This document shows, one piece after another, positions 25,555-32,836 of a stretch of 40,963 nt of DNA. Under the pieces are notes generated by a model. It had not been told where the DNA came from. It ran no database searches and saw only the letters and a program-made list of their open reading frames with translations. The stretch spans positions 1 through 40,963 of the forward strand of contig JAZDOT010000048.1 of assembly GCA_043798355.1 (NCBI GenBank). The letters run 5' to 3'. The DNA is from JAZDOT01 sp043798355 (lineage in GTDB: Bacteria > Patescibacteriota > Gracilibacteria > Peribacterales > Peribacteraceae). The translations under genes were made by a program, and so were the position numbers. The first letter of the stretch is position 1. The number at the start of each line of letters is the position of its first letter.

Positions 25555-26279
25555 CTCAGTGATCGAGGATGACGACGGGAACGGGTGCGGGGCCGTGTTT
25601 TTCGGCGACTGAAGAACGATCTGCGCATGAAGAGCGCCGTCTCAACCACAATGATCGCGAGGAGGATGAGGATGAGCCACCGGAGATTTTCGCGGCGCGG
25701 AGAGGGCGCATCAGCGGGAGCACCCCATGACCACACGTTCGTTCCGAAGGCGCGGATGATCCGATGCGTGATCGACGGAGGAGGAGAGGCCGTCGGATGT
25801 TTGACAGCAGGAGCTGTGCGTGGAGACGATGGCACTCCGCTCTTGGGCACGGCAGGGCCGGGGGCAGCATGTTCCGGTGCACGCGGGAGAGCGCGATCGG
25901 CGATTGCCCGTTCCGCTTTCTGCTTCTGCGCGATAAGCTCCGCGACAACAGTTCCGTGCCCACGGTGCCCGCCGGTGGAGCCGGGGACTTCGGTGGACAG
26001 GCTGGAGGAGGAAGCAGAGGAAGCAGAGGAAGCGGAAGCAGGAGGAGCCGTGACGATCTGGTAGTGGAAAGAGGCGACGGGCAGGGCGATCCACGTCACA
26101 CCATTCTCATTCAGGAGGTACGACGGCGAAGCGGCCGGAGCCCGTACGGCGTAATTCGGCGCCTCCTGATAGAGACGATACGAAGCGCTTTCCTCGGCAT
26201 GAACAACGGGCGAAAGCCCCCAGAGTAAACCGGAGACGCTGACCGCGATGCCGAAACTGAGGAATGTCTTGATGTGCAT
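25551..26279 (-). CDS. Secreted protein with C-terminal membrane anchor
   Basis: The 242-residue protein has a signal peptide ending VVHAEES, then a short domain with YRLYQEAPNYAVRAP and SPSYLLNENGVTWIALP. A Ser/Ala/Pro-rich low-complexity stalk follows, then a C-terminal helix (WLILILLAIIVVETALFM) and a very basic tail (RRKTRPRTRSRRHPR). The topology is extracellular domain, stalk, one membrane span, cytoplasmic tail. It is the first gene of the surface-protein operon and may anchor or regulate the following proteins. No family is recognised. Confidence 0.75.
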   Translation of the reverse strand: MHIKTFLSFGIAVSVSGLLWGLSPVVHAEESASYRLYQEAPNYAVRAPAASPSYLLNENGVTWIALPVASFHYQIVTAPPASASSASSASSSSLSTEVPGSTGGHRGHGTVVAELIAQKQKAERAIADRALPRAPEHAAPGPAVPKSGVPSSPRTAPAVKHPTASPPPSITHRIIRAFGTNVWSWGAPADAPSPRRENLRWLILILLAIIVVETALFMRRSFFSRRKTRPRTRSRRHPRSLR

Positions 26280-26289
26280 GTTTCAGATT

Positions 26290-26318
26290 ATTATATACTA
26301 TATTTGCTATATTGTCTA
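26290..26318 (-). promoter_or_regulatory. Promoter of the surface-protein operon
   Basis: TAGACA (26318-26313), 17 nt, TATAAT (26295-26290), then 10 nt to the ATG at 26279, in a strongly AT-rich divergent region shared with the SLH gene. Confidence 0.75.
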
Positions 26319-26388
26319 TACTTTATCATTACTATCATTTTGGCTTACGGATGCCAGCTATTGGTACTTCAAATACGCTCATGCTACG

Positions 26389-27465
26389 ATGGAAATGATT
26401 TTCCCCGCACCCCTCATGCCTGCTCTCTTGTTCGAAAAGAAAACCGCCTCTGGAATGGCTGCTCTCCCCTTCCTCCTGCTCCTCCTCGCTGCTCCGTCCG
26501 CATTCGCCGCGCAGAGCTTCTCCGACCTCCCGCCGACGGACCCCGCCTTCGAAGCTGCGGAGTTCCTGAAGGCGAATAACATCATCAGCGGATATCCGGA
26601 CGGGACATTCCGCCCTGCGAATAAAGTAAACCGCGCGGAGGCGCTCAAGATCATCGTCGCACCGCTCGTCAATGCGGAAGAACTCAAGACCGTGACCGCC
26701 ACCCCCTTTTCAGACATCGCAAGTGATGCATGGTTCCTCCCCTACGTCGAGGTGGCGCGCCAGAACGGCATCATCGACGGCCCGCCGGCGAAGACGGCCT
26801 TCAACGGTGCCAATACTGTCATCCGCGCTGAGTTCTTCAAGATGCTGGAAATGGCAAACAAGACCGATCCTCAGGCCTCCTTCAGCGATATCTCCCTCCC
26901 CCTCTCCCAGGATGTCGGGAGCGCTCAGGATTGGTTCTATCCGTACATGCGCTATGCCATCGCATCGTCCATGACCATGGTGAATACGACGGACGGGCTC
27001 CTGAATCCGGGCAAAGAGCTCACGCGCGGAGAGATCACCATCTTCCTGTATCGCTTCCTGATGTACCGCTCCGGTCGCAGAACACAAGCCCTCCTCTCGG
27101 AGGCGGAGAATGAGATCATCCTGATCCTCAACATGCTGCAGAACGACGATCTCCCCCAGGCCTCCGCTGCCTCCGCCCGCGCCATGCTCGCAACGCGCGG
27201 CGCTCTGGCCATGAAACCGGACGAACCGGTCGTGAAGGGGTCCGTGAAGATTTCCGAGGCGTTCAACCTGCTCGTGCAAGCCTATGGAAGCGGCAAGAGC
27301 GGGGAGCTCGATCAGGCGATCGCACTCTCCGGCGAAGCGTGGAACAAATCTGCAAAGGCGCTCGAATTCAGCCCGAACCTGAAGACCATCGTCGAACAGG
27401 TGCAGGTGCTCGCCAAGAACATGGCCGACAGCGCGCGCGCTGCACAGGCCGCCCAACCGAAGTAA
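26389..27465 (+). CDS. S-layer homology (SLH) domain protein
   Basis: The 358-residue protein from ATG 26389 has a signal peptide (LPFLLLLLAAPSAFA) and three SLH domains: FSDLPPTDPAFEAAEFLKAN with GYPDGTFRPANKVNRAEALK, FSDIASDAWFLPYVEVARQN, and DWFYPYMRYAIASSMTM with LTRGEITIFLYRFL. SLH domains bind secondary cell-wall polymers. The C-terminal third is helical and repeats an ALSxxxEAWNKSAKALE pattern. The start is uncertain: 26389, 26395 and 26416 all keep the signal peptide, and TTGGTA-N18-TACGAT overlaps the first ATG. It is divergent from the surface-protein operon, which suggests a shared envelope role. Confidence 0.88.
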   Translation: MEMIFPAPLMPALLFEKKTASGMAALPFLLLLLAAPSAFAAQSFSDLPPTDPAFEAAEFLKANNIISGYPDGTFRPANKVNRAEALKIIVAPLVNAEELKTVTATPFSDIASDAWFLPYVEVARQNGIIDGPPAKTAFNGANTVIRAEFFKMLEMANKTDPQASFSDISLPLSQDVGSAQDWFYPYMRYAIASSMTMVNTTDGLLNPGKELTRGEITIFLYRFLMYRSGRRTQALLSEAENEIILILNMLQNDDLPQASAASARAMLATRGALAMKPDEPVVKGSVKISEAFNLLVQAYGSGKSGELDQAIALSGEAWNKSAKALEFSPNLKTIVEQVQVLAKNMADSARAAQAAQPK

Positions 27466-27890
27466 TGCCTCCGTCCTCCTCCGTGCTGTTGCGCTTCTGC
27501 GCCCCCGTCGTGCATGGACAGGGCCGCGGTCGCACCATCGGTACACCGACGATGAATCTGGCTCTCTCGCATGTCCCGCCCGATCTTCCGGAAGGAATCT
27601 ATGCGGCTATTGCAACAATCGGTCAACGTCGATTCCCCGCAGCTCTGCATTTCGGTCCGCGTCCTGTCTTCCGTGCCGGGAGAGCCTGTGAACTCCACAT
27701 CATCGATACCGTTCTCACGGCGCCACCGGAACGTGTCACCGTCGAGATCATCGAACGGCTCCGTGACATCCGCAACTTCAAGACGCTCTCTCTCCTCAAA
27801 CGTCAAATCGCCCGCGACATCGCACGGGTAAAACGACTCTTACAATGGAAAGACGTGCCCGTAGCCCGTCTCAACGCTAAGCTGGAATAG
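27465..27890 (+). CDS. Riboflavin kinase (stand-alone)
   Basis: The 141-residue protein corresponds to the C-terminal kinase domain of bifunctional RibF; the FAD synthetase domain is missing. VVHGQGRGRTIGTPTMNLAL carries the GxPTxN motif for Mg-ATP and riboflavin. LPEGIYAAIA, FGPRPVF and ELHIIDT complete the beta barrel, and LRDIRNFKTLSLLKRQIARD is the C-terminal helix. It converts riboflavin to FMN with ATP. Its ATG overlaps the TAA of the SLH gene (TAATG), so translation is probably coupled. Confidence 0.9.
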   Translation: MPPSSSVLLRFCAPVVHGQGRGRTIGTPTMNLALSHVPPDLPEGIYAAIATIGQRRFPAALHFGPRPVFRAGRACELHIIDTVLTAPPERVTVEIIERLRDIRNFKTLSLLKRQIARDIARVKRLLQWKDVPVARLNAKLE

Positions 27891-27895
27891 TCCTC

Positions 27896-29302
27896 ATGCA
27901 CGCCCTCCTCCACCATCTCAAAAAGGCCATCCCGCAGCGCAGTCCCCTCCGCCTCGCTTGGCACCATGCCAGAGCATTCGCAGCGGCTCTCCGCTTCGGC
28001 TTCCCAGCACGGTCACTCACCGTCATCGGCATCACGGGAACGGACGGCAAGACGACGACCGTCGGCATGGTCGCACACATCCTCGAGCATACAGGAATTG
28101 CTGCAGGTGCCCTCTCCACTGCCTTCCTCCAGGTGCGCGATCACATGGAATGGAACACAACGCAGAAAACCTCGCCGTCCCCGTTCCTCATTCAAGGATT
28201 TCTGCGTCGACTCGTCCGCGAGGGGTGCACGCACGCCGTCATCGAGGCCTCGTCCCACGGACTCGTCCAGGGGCGACTGCATTTCACGCGGCCTCTGATC
28301 GCGGCCGTGACGAACGTCTCGCCGGAGCACCTGGACTATCACGAAACCATGGAACAGTACCGCAGAGACAAAGGCATCCTCTTTCGGATGCTGCGGAAAG
28401 GCGGGGTGAAAGTGCTCAATGCTGCAGATGAATCTTTTTCGCTCTATGAAGCAATACCGACAGAGCAAACTGTTTTGTGGGCGGGGACAGAGGAAGAAGT
28501 ACGAAGAGGGCAAAGAGGAAAAGGAGGGCAAGGAGGAAAAAGAGGTCTTACGCTCCTTTGGTTCTCAGATGTTTATGTAACAGCGAATGGTTCTTCCGCT
28601 GTACTACATGCAGAAATCCAAGAACGAGCCAACGAGCCAACCCTCCTCCGCTCTCACGGAGCTACGGAAGGGCAGGCGAGCCAACGAGCCAACGTATCAT
28701 TAGCGATCCCCGGCTCCTTCAACCTCGAGAACGCCCTCGCGGCCGTCGGCTGCGCCATGAGCCTCGGCATTCCGATGAGCACATGCGCGGAGGCACTGGC
28801 AACGTTTCGGGGCGTAGCCGGACGCATGGAGAGGATCTCGGAGGGGCAACCCTTCTCCGTCTTTGTGGACTTCACCGTGACACCCGCCGCCTATGAAAAA
28901 ACCCTCACGGCTCTACGGGCCATGCTCCCGGCAGGCAGGCGCCTCCTCGTCCTCACGGGCAGTTGCGGGGACCGCATGCGCGAGAAGCGGCCACTCGTCG
29001 GCGCCATCTGTTCACGATTGGCCGATGTCGTCGTGATCACGAACGAAGATCCGTATACGGAGGATCCGGAGACCATCATTGAGGAGGTTTGGGCAGGCAT
29101 CGACCAATCGAAGACGGAAGCCTGCAAGATCTTCGATCGCCGCGAAGCGATACGATTCCTCTTCTCGAAAGCAGAGCCGGGGGACATCGTCGTGCTCTGC
29201 GCGAAGGGCGCCGACACCACGATGATGACGGCAGAGGGGCAGATCCCGTGGAATGAGAGGGAGATCGCGCGGGAGATCCTCAGAAAAATGAAGGCGACAT
29301 GA
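27896..29302 (+). CDS. MurE-like Mur ligase lacking the N-terminal domain
   Basis: The 468-residue protein has the ATP-binding ITGTDGKTTT at residues 46-55, EASSHGLVQGRL, NVSPEHLDYHETMEQYRRDK, a Mur-type NxxNxxAA (FNLENALAAVG) and a C-terminal domain with GSCGDRMREKRP. It adds an amino acid to UDP-MurNAc-dipeptide or a related acceptor. The usual first ~90 residues of MurE are absent. At the selectivity loop it has NEDPYTEDP where DAP-adding MurE has DNPR, so the amino acid is uncertain. Two repeat-coded insertions interrupt the central domain (about residues 199-217 and 242-266). It follows the riboflavin kinase gene after 5 nt. Confidence 0.85.
   Translation: MHALLHHLKKAIPQRSPLRLAWHHARAFAAALRFGFPARSLTVIGITGTDGKTTTVGMVAHILEHTGIAAGALSTAFLQVRDHMEWNTTQKTSPSPFLIQGFLRRLVREGCTHAVIEASSHGLVQGRLHFTRPLIAAVTNVSPEHLDYHETMEQYRRDKGILFRMLRKGGVKVLNAADESFSLYEAIPTEQTVLWAGTEEEVRRGQRGKGGQGGKRGLTLLWFSDVYVTANGSSAVLHAEIQERANEPTLLRSHGATEGQASQRANVSLAIPGSFNLENALAAVGCAMSLGIPMSTCAEALATFRGVAGRMERISEGQPFSVFVDFTVTPAAYEKTLTALRAMLPAGRRLLVLTGSCGDRMREKRPLVGAICSRLADVVVITNEDPYTEDPETIIEEVWAGIDQSKTEACKIFDRREAIRFLFSKAEPGDIVVLCAKGADTTMMTAEGQIPWNEREIAREILRKMKAT
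28491..28553 (+). repeat. In-frame purine-rich repeat inside the MurE-like gene
   Basis: Tandem AGGAAGAAGT/GGGCAAAGAGG/AAAGGAGGGCAAGG words give a Glu/Arg/Gly/Lys insertion that a canonical Mur ligase lacks. Confidence 0.6.
28625..28693 (+). repeat. Direct repeat flanking an in-frame insertion in the MurE-like gene
   Basis: The 17-nt word CGAGCCAACGAGCCAAC occurs at 28625-28641 and 28677-28693, separated by 35 nt that contain inverted-repeat words (TCCGCTC, CGGAGC, CGGA). The reading frame is kept. Confidence 0.8.
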
Positions 29303-29329
29303 AGCCTCACCAACGACCGGCTTTTTCGA

Positions 29330-29458
29330 CCTCATCCCCAGCCCTTCTCCTGTGTGCAGGAGAAGGGAGCTGTATTGTGTGTTGTTTGTTCCTTCAAACA
29401 AAACAGAAACACATACAACTCCCCTCTCAACAAACGTGGAGAGGGGTTGGGGGTGAGG
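29330..29458. repeat. 129-bp palindromic repeat element
   Basis: The outer arms CCTCATCCCCAGCCC and the G-rich right end (TTGGGGGTGAGG) pair over the whole length. Inside are an 11-bp perfect hairpin CCCTTCTCCTG/CAGGAGAAGGG with loop TGTG, a CCCCTCTC/GAGAGGGG hairpin, and a central GTTTG/CAAAC. It resembles the dispersed palindromes with CTCATCCCC...GGGGGTGAG ends of other bacteria. It lies between the MurE-like gene and the small membrane ORF. Confidence 0.65.
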
Positions 29459-29464
29459 CAGCAC

Positions 29465-29519
29465 AAAAAAAAGAACCGGGCGGTCCGCGCGAGCGCAGAC
29501 CACCCGGCCCAAGGTTCTT
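29465..29519 (-). terminator. Intrinsic terminator of the 37-residue membrane ORF
   Basis: On the minus strand AAGAACC/GGTTCTT outer arms and a 10-bp CCGGGTGGTC/GACCGCCCGG inner stem are followed by eight T. One pair is a G-U wobble in minus-strand RNA but would be an A-C mismatch in plus-strand RNA, so it acts on minus-strand transcripts. Confidence 0.8.
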
Positions 29520-29632
29520 CATCGACTCCGTCCTCGCAGCCTCTCCGAGAGGGCGAGGAGCAGAATCGCGGCAGAGAGACAGAGGAATGCAAGAAGCTGC
29601 ATCCGTGCCTCTTCGAGATGAAACTCGAACAT
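29519..29632 (-). CDS. Small membrane protein, 37 residues
   Basis: MFEFHLEEARMQLLAFLCLS is followed by AAILLLALSERLRGRSR: an acidic-amphipathic start, one membrane helix and a basic end. A good Shine-Dalgarno (AAGGGAG) lies 7 nt before the ATG. The TGA directly abuts a strong intrinsic terminator. These signals together support a real monocistronic gene. The topology is probably N-terminus out, C-terminus in. No known family is recognised. The stretch 29633-29774 up to rnhB shows no further gene. Confidence 0.6.
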   Translation of the reverse strand: MFEFHLEEARMQLLAFLCLSAAILLLALSERLRGRSR

Positions 29633-29774
29633 ACGGCGACTCCCTTCGCTTGGGAAAATATCGCCCCCCTGCAAAAGAACCCGCGGAGAAGCACGCTGCC
29701 AACAGCACATGTACAGTAAACTCGGTGTCACTCCGCGGAACCCTTCGGTAGGATGAAAGACCTACAGATATTCT

Positions 29775-30383
29775 ATGGTATTTAAAGATTTTGTCAATTC
29801 TTCCGGCGCCGTCATCGCGGGAATCGATGAAGCGGGCAGAGGGGCACTCGCGGGACCGGTCGTTGCGGGCGCATGCATTCTCAGCACCCGCATTCCCCTC
29901 TCCTCTCTCATCCGGGACAGCAAGCAGCTCACGGCCTCTGAGCGTGAGGACGCCTACGCATGGCTGAGTATGCACGCGCTCTTCGCCGCCGGCATCGCGG
30001 AAGCGGGCATGATCGACTCGGACGGCATTCTCGCCGCAACGGAGTGCGCCATGCAGCAGGCCGTTGAAATTCTCTCGCGCCGCCTCAAGCCGACGTACCT
30101 GATCATCGACGGACGCGACCACTTCTGGTTCGATATTCCCCACAGTTCCATCGTGCGCGGGGATGAGTCCGAACCTGCGATCTCTGCTGCATCCATCGTC
30201 GCCAAGGTCACGCGGGATCGCCTCATGCAGAACCGTTCCCTCCTCTTCTCCGCCTACGGATTCGCCTCGCACAAGGGCTATGGAACGGAGGAACACTTCA
30301 GAGCTCTGCAAGCGCACGGCCCGTGCGCAATCCACAGGAGGACGTTTTTGAAGAACACGGCTTTTGCGATGCCGCACGCGTAA
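29775..30383 (+). CDS. rnhB: Ribonuclease HII
   Basis: The 202-residue enzyme cleaves the RNA strand of RNA-DNA hybrids, including single misincorporated ribonucleotides. GIDEAGRGALAGPVVAGA carries the DEDD Asp and Glu, DSKQLTASER follows, then LIIDGRDHF with the next Asp, and SAASIVAKVTRD and HKGYGTEEH complete the signature. The length is normal. It converges with lgt, with inverted repeat B in between. Confidence 0.95.
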   Translation: MVFKDFVNSSGAVIAGIDEAGRGALAGPVVAGACILSTRIPLSSLIRDSKQLTASEREDAYAWLSMHALFAAGIAEAGMIDSDGILAATECAMQQAVEILSRRLKPTYLIIDGRDHFWFDIPHSSIVRGDESEPAISAASIVAKVTRDRLMQNRSLLFSAYGFASHKGYGTEEHFRALQAHGPCAIHRRTFLKNTAFAMPHA

Positions 30384-30388
30384 AAACG

Positions 30389-30485
30389 GGTTTTTGGTTT
30401 TTGGTTACTGGTTTTTGGTTCTTCGTACCATGAAAACAATCTCAGAGCGAAGAACGAATAACGAAAAACCACTAACCAAAAACCT
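30389..30485. repeat. Imperfect inverted repeat, dispersed family copy B
   Basis: GGTTTTTGG-type words and GGTTCTTCGTACCATGA on the left are mirrored by GAAGAACGAA, AACGAAAAACC and AACCAAAAACC on the right. It shares word order and the GTTCTTCGTAC core with copy A (11269-11366). It sits between two convergent 3' ends and reaches into the lgt stop codon, so it may serve both genes as a terminator. Confidence 0.6.
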
Positions 30486-31266
30486 ACCGCGCACGTCTTC
30501 CCATCCACCACCAGAGGATCACCCCCGCAAGGACAATCGGGATCGTGAGGAGCTGTCCCCGCGTGAACATCACAGAACCGATGGAGAACGAAGCATACGG
30601 CTGGTCGCGGAAATACTCCGTGATGAACCGCAGAACCCCGTAGAGCATCAGGAAGAGCGCGAATGTCCGACCGGAATGTCGCTCATCCGATCGCTTGAAG
30701 TACAGGAAACACATCAGAGCGATGAAGAGGTCTTTGATGATTGCATAGATCTGGACCGGATGCCGCAGGCCCTCGACACCGGGAATACTGATGCCCCAGG
30801 GGAGAGTAGTCACCGTCCCGTAGAGCTCCTGGTTGATGAAGTTCCCGACCCGCCCGAACGAAAGCCCGATGGCTGCGGGAATGGAAACGCGGTCAGCAAC
30901 GACGAACGGATCCAGTCCACGCTTGCGGCATACGGCGAGGATTGCGATCACCACACCGAGGAATCCTCCGTGCGAGGACATCCCGCCTCTCCAGACCATG
31001 AGGATCTCCAGCGGATGAGCAAGGAAGTAGGCGGGTTCGTAGAACAGAACGAACCCCAGCCGCCCGCCGACGAGGACACCGATAACGGAGAACGAGAGGA
31101 TGCTCGCCCAATCATCCGCCGTGATGTCCTCCGAAGGAGCCCGCTTCAGGCGCGGCAGGAGCACATACGCAAGAATGAACGCCACCATGTACAGCAGGCC
31201 ATACCAATGCACGGAGAACCCAAAGAGGGAGACGGCGACTGCCCGCGAAGGGAACCAATCGATCAT
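30484..31266 (-). CDS. lgt: Prolipoprotein diacylglyceryl transferase
   Basis: The 260-residue membrane enzyme transfers diacylglycerol from phosphatidylglycerol to the lipobox Cys of prolipoproteins. There are about seven membrane helices. WRGGMSSHGGFLG holds the HGG motif, GLSFGRVGNFINQELYG is the family signature, and LRHPVQIY and LRFITEYFRDQP follow. A likely substrate is the lipoprotein encoded at 36916. Its ATG overlaps the stop of the upstream glycosyltransferase-like gene (ATGA). Confidence 0.95.
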   Translation of the reverse strand: MIDWFPSRAVAVSLFGFSVHWYGLLYMVAFILAYVLLPRLKRAPSEDITADDWASILSFSVIGVLVGGRLGFVLFYEPAYFLAHPLEILMVWRGGMSSHGGFLGVVIAILAVCRKRGLDPFVVADRVSIPAAIGLSFGRVGNFINQELYGTVTTLPWGISIPGVEGLRHPVQIYAIIKDLFIALMCFLYFKRSDERHSGRTFALFLMLYGVLRFITEYFRDQPYASFSIGSVMFTRGQLLTIPIVLAGVILWWWMGRRAR

Positions 31267-32756
31267 CGGGAGGGGAGAGGACAGATGACGCGCAGGAGCT
31301 CCGTGCCTTGCACCTGCTCAAAACAGGGATCTTTCAAGAACGCATCGGCAAATGATCCGTAGTACCGGAGGAAAAAGTCGGAAGTGAGAAAGTAGAGCGG
31401 CCGGGGCAGCGGAGCGAGGAGCCCCAGACGATCTTCATGTGACCCGTAGAGGAACTTCTCCCACATTGGGTACGACCAACCGGGATAGTCGAAGAGCCCC
31501 GGCGCCCCGATGAGATGATCCGGCATCATGCCGAGCAGCCATACGCCGGACTGGTTCTCGAGGCTGATGATGGCAGCATTTGGCTCGATAACATCGGACA
31601 GCGCTGCGAAAGTCCGGAGCATGCTCCCATCTACGAAAGAACTGTGGCGCACAGCCTGAAGCGGAGCCTCCCGTATAGAGACGAATGCCTGTACAGCAAT
31701 GAGAATGACGAGAAGTGTGCGCGTGCTGATGGCCAGAACACGACGGGGAGACACGTCATTCCATGCACGGTGCAGAGCCATCGCAGCGAACGGAAGGAGG
31801 AAGAAATCCAGTTGGAGGAAGAATCTTCTGTAGAACACCAGCTTCCCCACGACGAACACGGCGCACACGAGAGGGGCCAACTGCCACACCGATCCCTTCT
31901 CGCGTCTCACGCTCATCACCCATCCGGCAATGCCGAAGGCAAGGAGGATCCCCTCGGTCATCAGGTACTGCACGGGATCTGCAAACTCGCCGCCGGGAGC
32001 CTGTGCCCCGCGGAGCAGGAAAACTGACTTCAGCGGCGCCCAGAAGGCCCGAAACCAGATTGGGGCGTACCACACGAGTCCGAGAACGGCAATCGCTGCG
32101 AATGCTATCGTAAGCTTGCGGAACTGCGGATCTTTCCACCGTGACGGAAGGTGAACGATCCACCAGAGCATGAAGACGAGCGCGAGAATGAGCCCCGTCT
32201 GATTGTGGCAGAGGATGGTGAGCGCGCCCAGCGGCACCATCCAGGGGGACGAGCGTTCGAAGGCATGGAACACGAGGATGAGGAAGAAGAGCGCAAGGAA
32301 GGTTTTCCAGTACATCGAGGCAAAGCCGTCAAAATACGCGACGGAGAGGAAGGCCATCAGAAGAGTGAGAACGCCGACTCTGACCCCCTCGCGCTTCCCG
32401 GTCACCCACGCAAGGGTGCAGAGCAGGATCACGGTCATCGCATTCCAGATCCATCCGAGGAACCAATCGACCGGAATACCCGCCTTCACGAGAACCGACG
32501 TGAAGAGGAAGAGGCCGTACGGGTACTCCTGCGCCCACGGACGAAGAGCGGGGAGAGAGAACGGGAACGCGGCTGCGTACTTCACGATGAGGTACCGGTA
32601 GATCCCCGGATCGTAGCCGAGCGGGACATCGAAGAGAAAAAGCGTAAAGAAATACTTTGCAATGAGGAGACCGATGAGGAGCGCGGTCGAAGCGGTGAGC
32701 CAGGGGCGCGCTCGAAGCGTCGCGATGAAGGAAGACGGAGACACGGGAAGTAGCAT
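31263..32756 (-). CDS. Multi-span membrane protein, GT-C glycosyltransferase-like
   Basis: The 497-residue protein has about 10-12 membrane helices. After the first helix the loop LFLFDVPLGYDPGIYRYLIV holds an Asp at the position where GT-C enzymes have their catalytic acidic residue. A soluble C-terminal part (~130 residues) contains ALSDVIEPNAAIISLENQSG and GAPGLFDYPGWSYPMWEK. It probably uses a polyprenyl-phosphate sugar at the outer membrane face, but donor and acceptor are unknown. A TATGCT box overlaps the ATG, so a leaderless GTG start at codon 5 (32744) is possible. It lies between sortase and lgt in one direction. Confidence 0.7.
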   Translation of the reverse strand: MLLPVSPSSFIATLRARPWLTASTALLIGLLIAKYFFTLFLFDVPLGYDPGIYRYLIVKYAAAFPFSLPALRPWAQEYPYGLFLFTSVLVKAGIPVDWFLGWIWNAMTVILLCTLAWVTGKREGVRVGVLTLLMAFLSVAYFDGFASMYWKTFLALFFLILVFHAFERSSPWMVPLGALTILCHNQTGLILALVFMLWWIVHLPSRWKDPQFRKLTIAFAAIAVLGLVWYAPIWFRAFWAPLKSVFLLRGAQAPGGEFADPVQYLMTEGILLAFGIAGWVMSVRREKGSVWQLAPLVCAVFVVGKLVFYRRFFLQLDFFLLPFAAMALHRAWNDVSPRRVLAISTRTLLVILIAVQAFVSIREAPLQAVRHSSFVDGSMLRTFAALSDVIEPNAAIISLENQSGVWLLGMMPDHLIGAPGLFDYPGWSYPMWEKFLYGSHEDRLGLLAPLPRPLYFLTSDFFLRYYGSFADAFLKDPCFEQVQGTELLRVICPLPSR

Positions 32757-32796
32757 AGCGTGAACTACCGCCGGACGTCATTAGCACGAAGACCCC

Positions 32797-32827
32797 TACA
32801 CCCGTATACCCATACACTCGTATACCC
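32797..32827. repeat. ACCCGTATACCC-type simple repeat
   Basis: Tandem words ACACCCGTATACCCATACACTCG lie between the sortase and glycosyltransferase-like genes. They complement the TATGGGTG repeat at 16615-16636. Confidence 0.5.
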
Positions 32828-32836
32828 TCTCGCACT

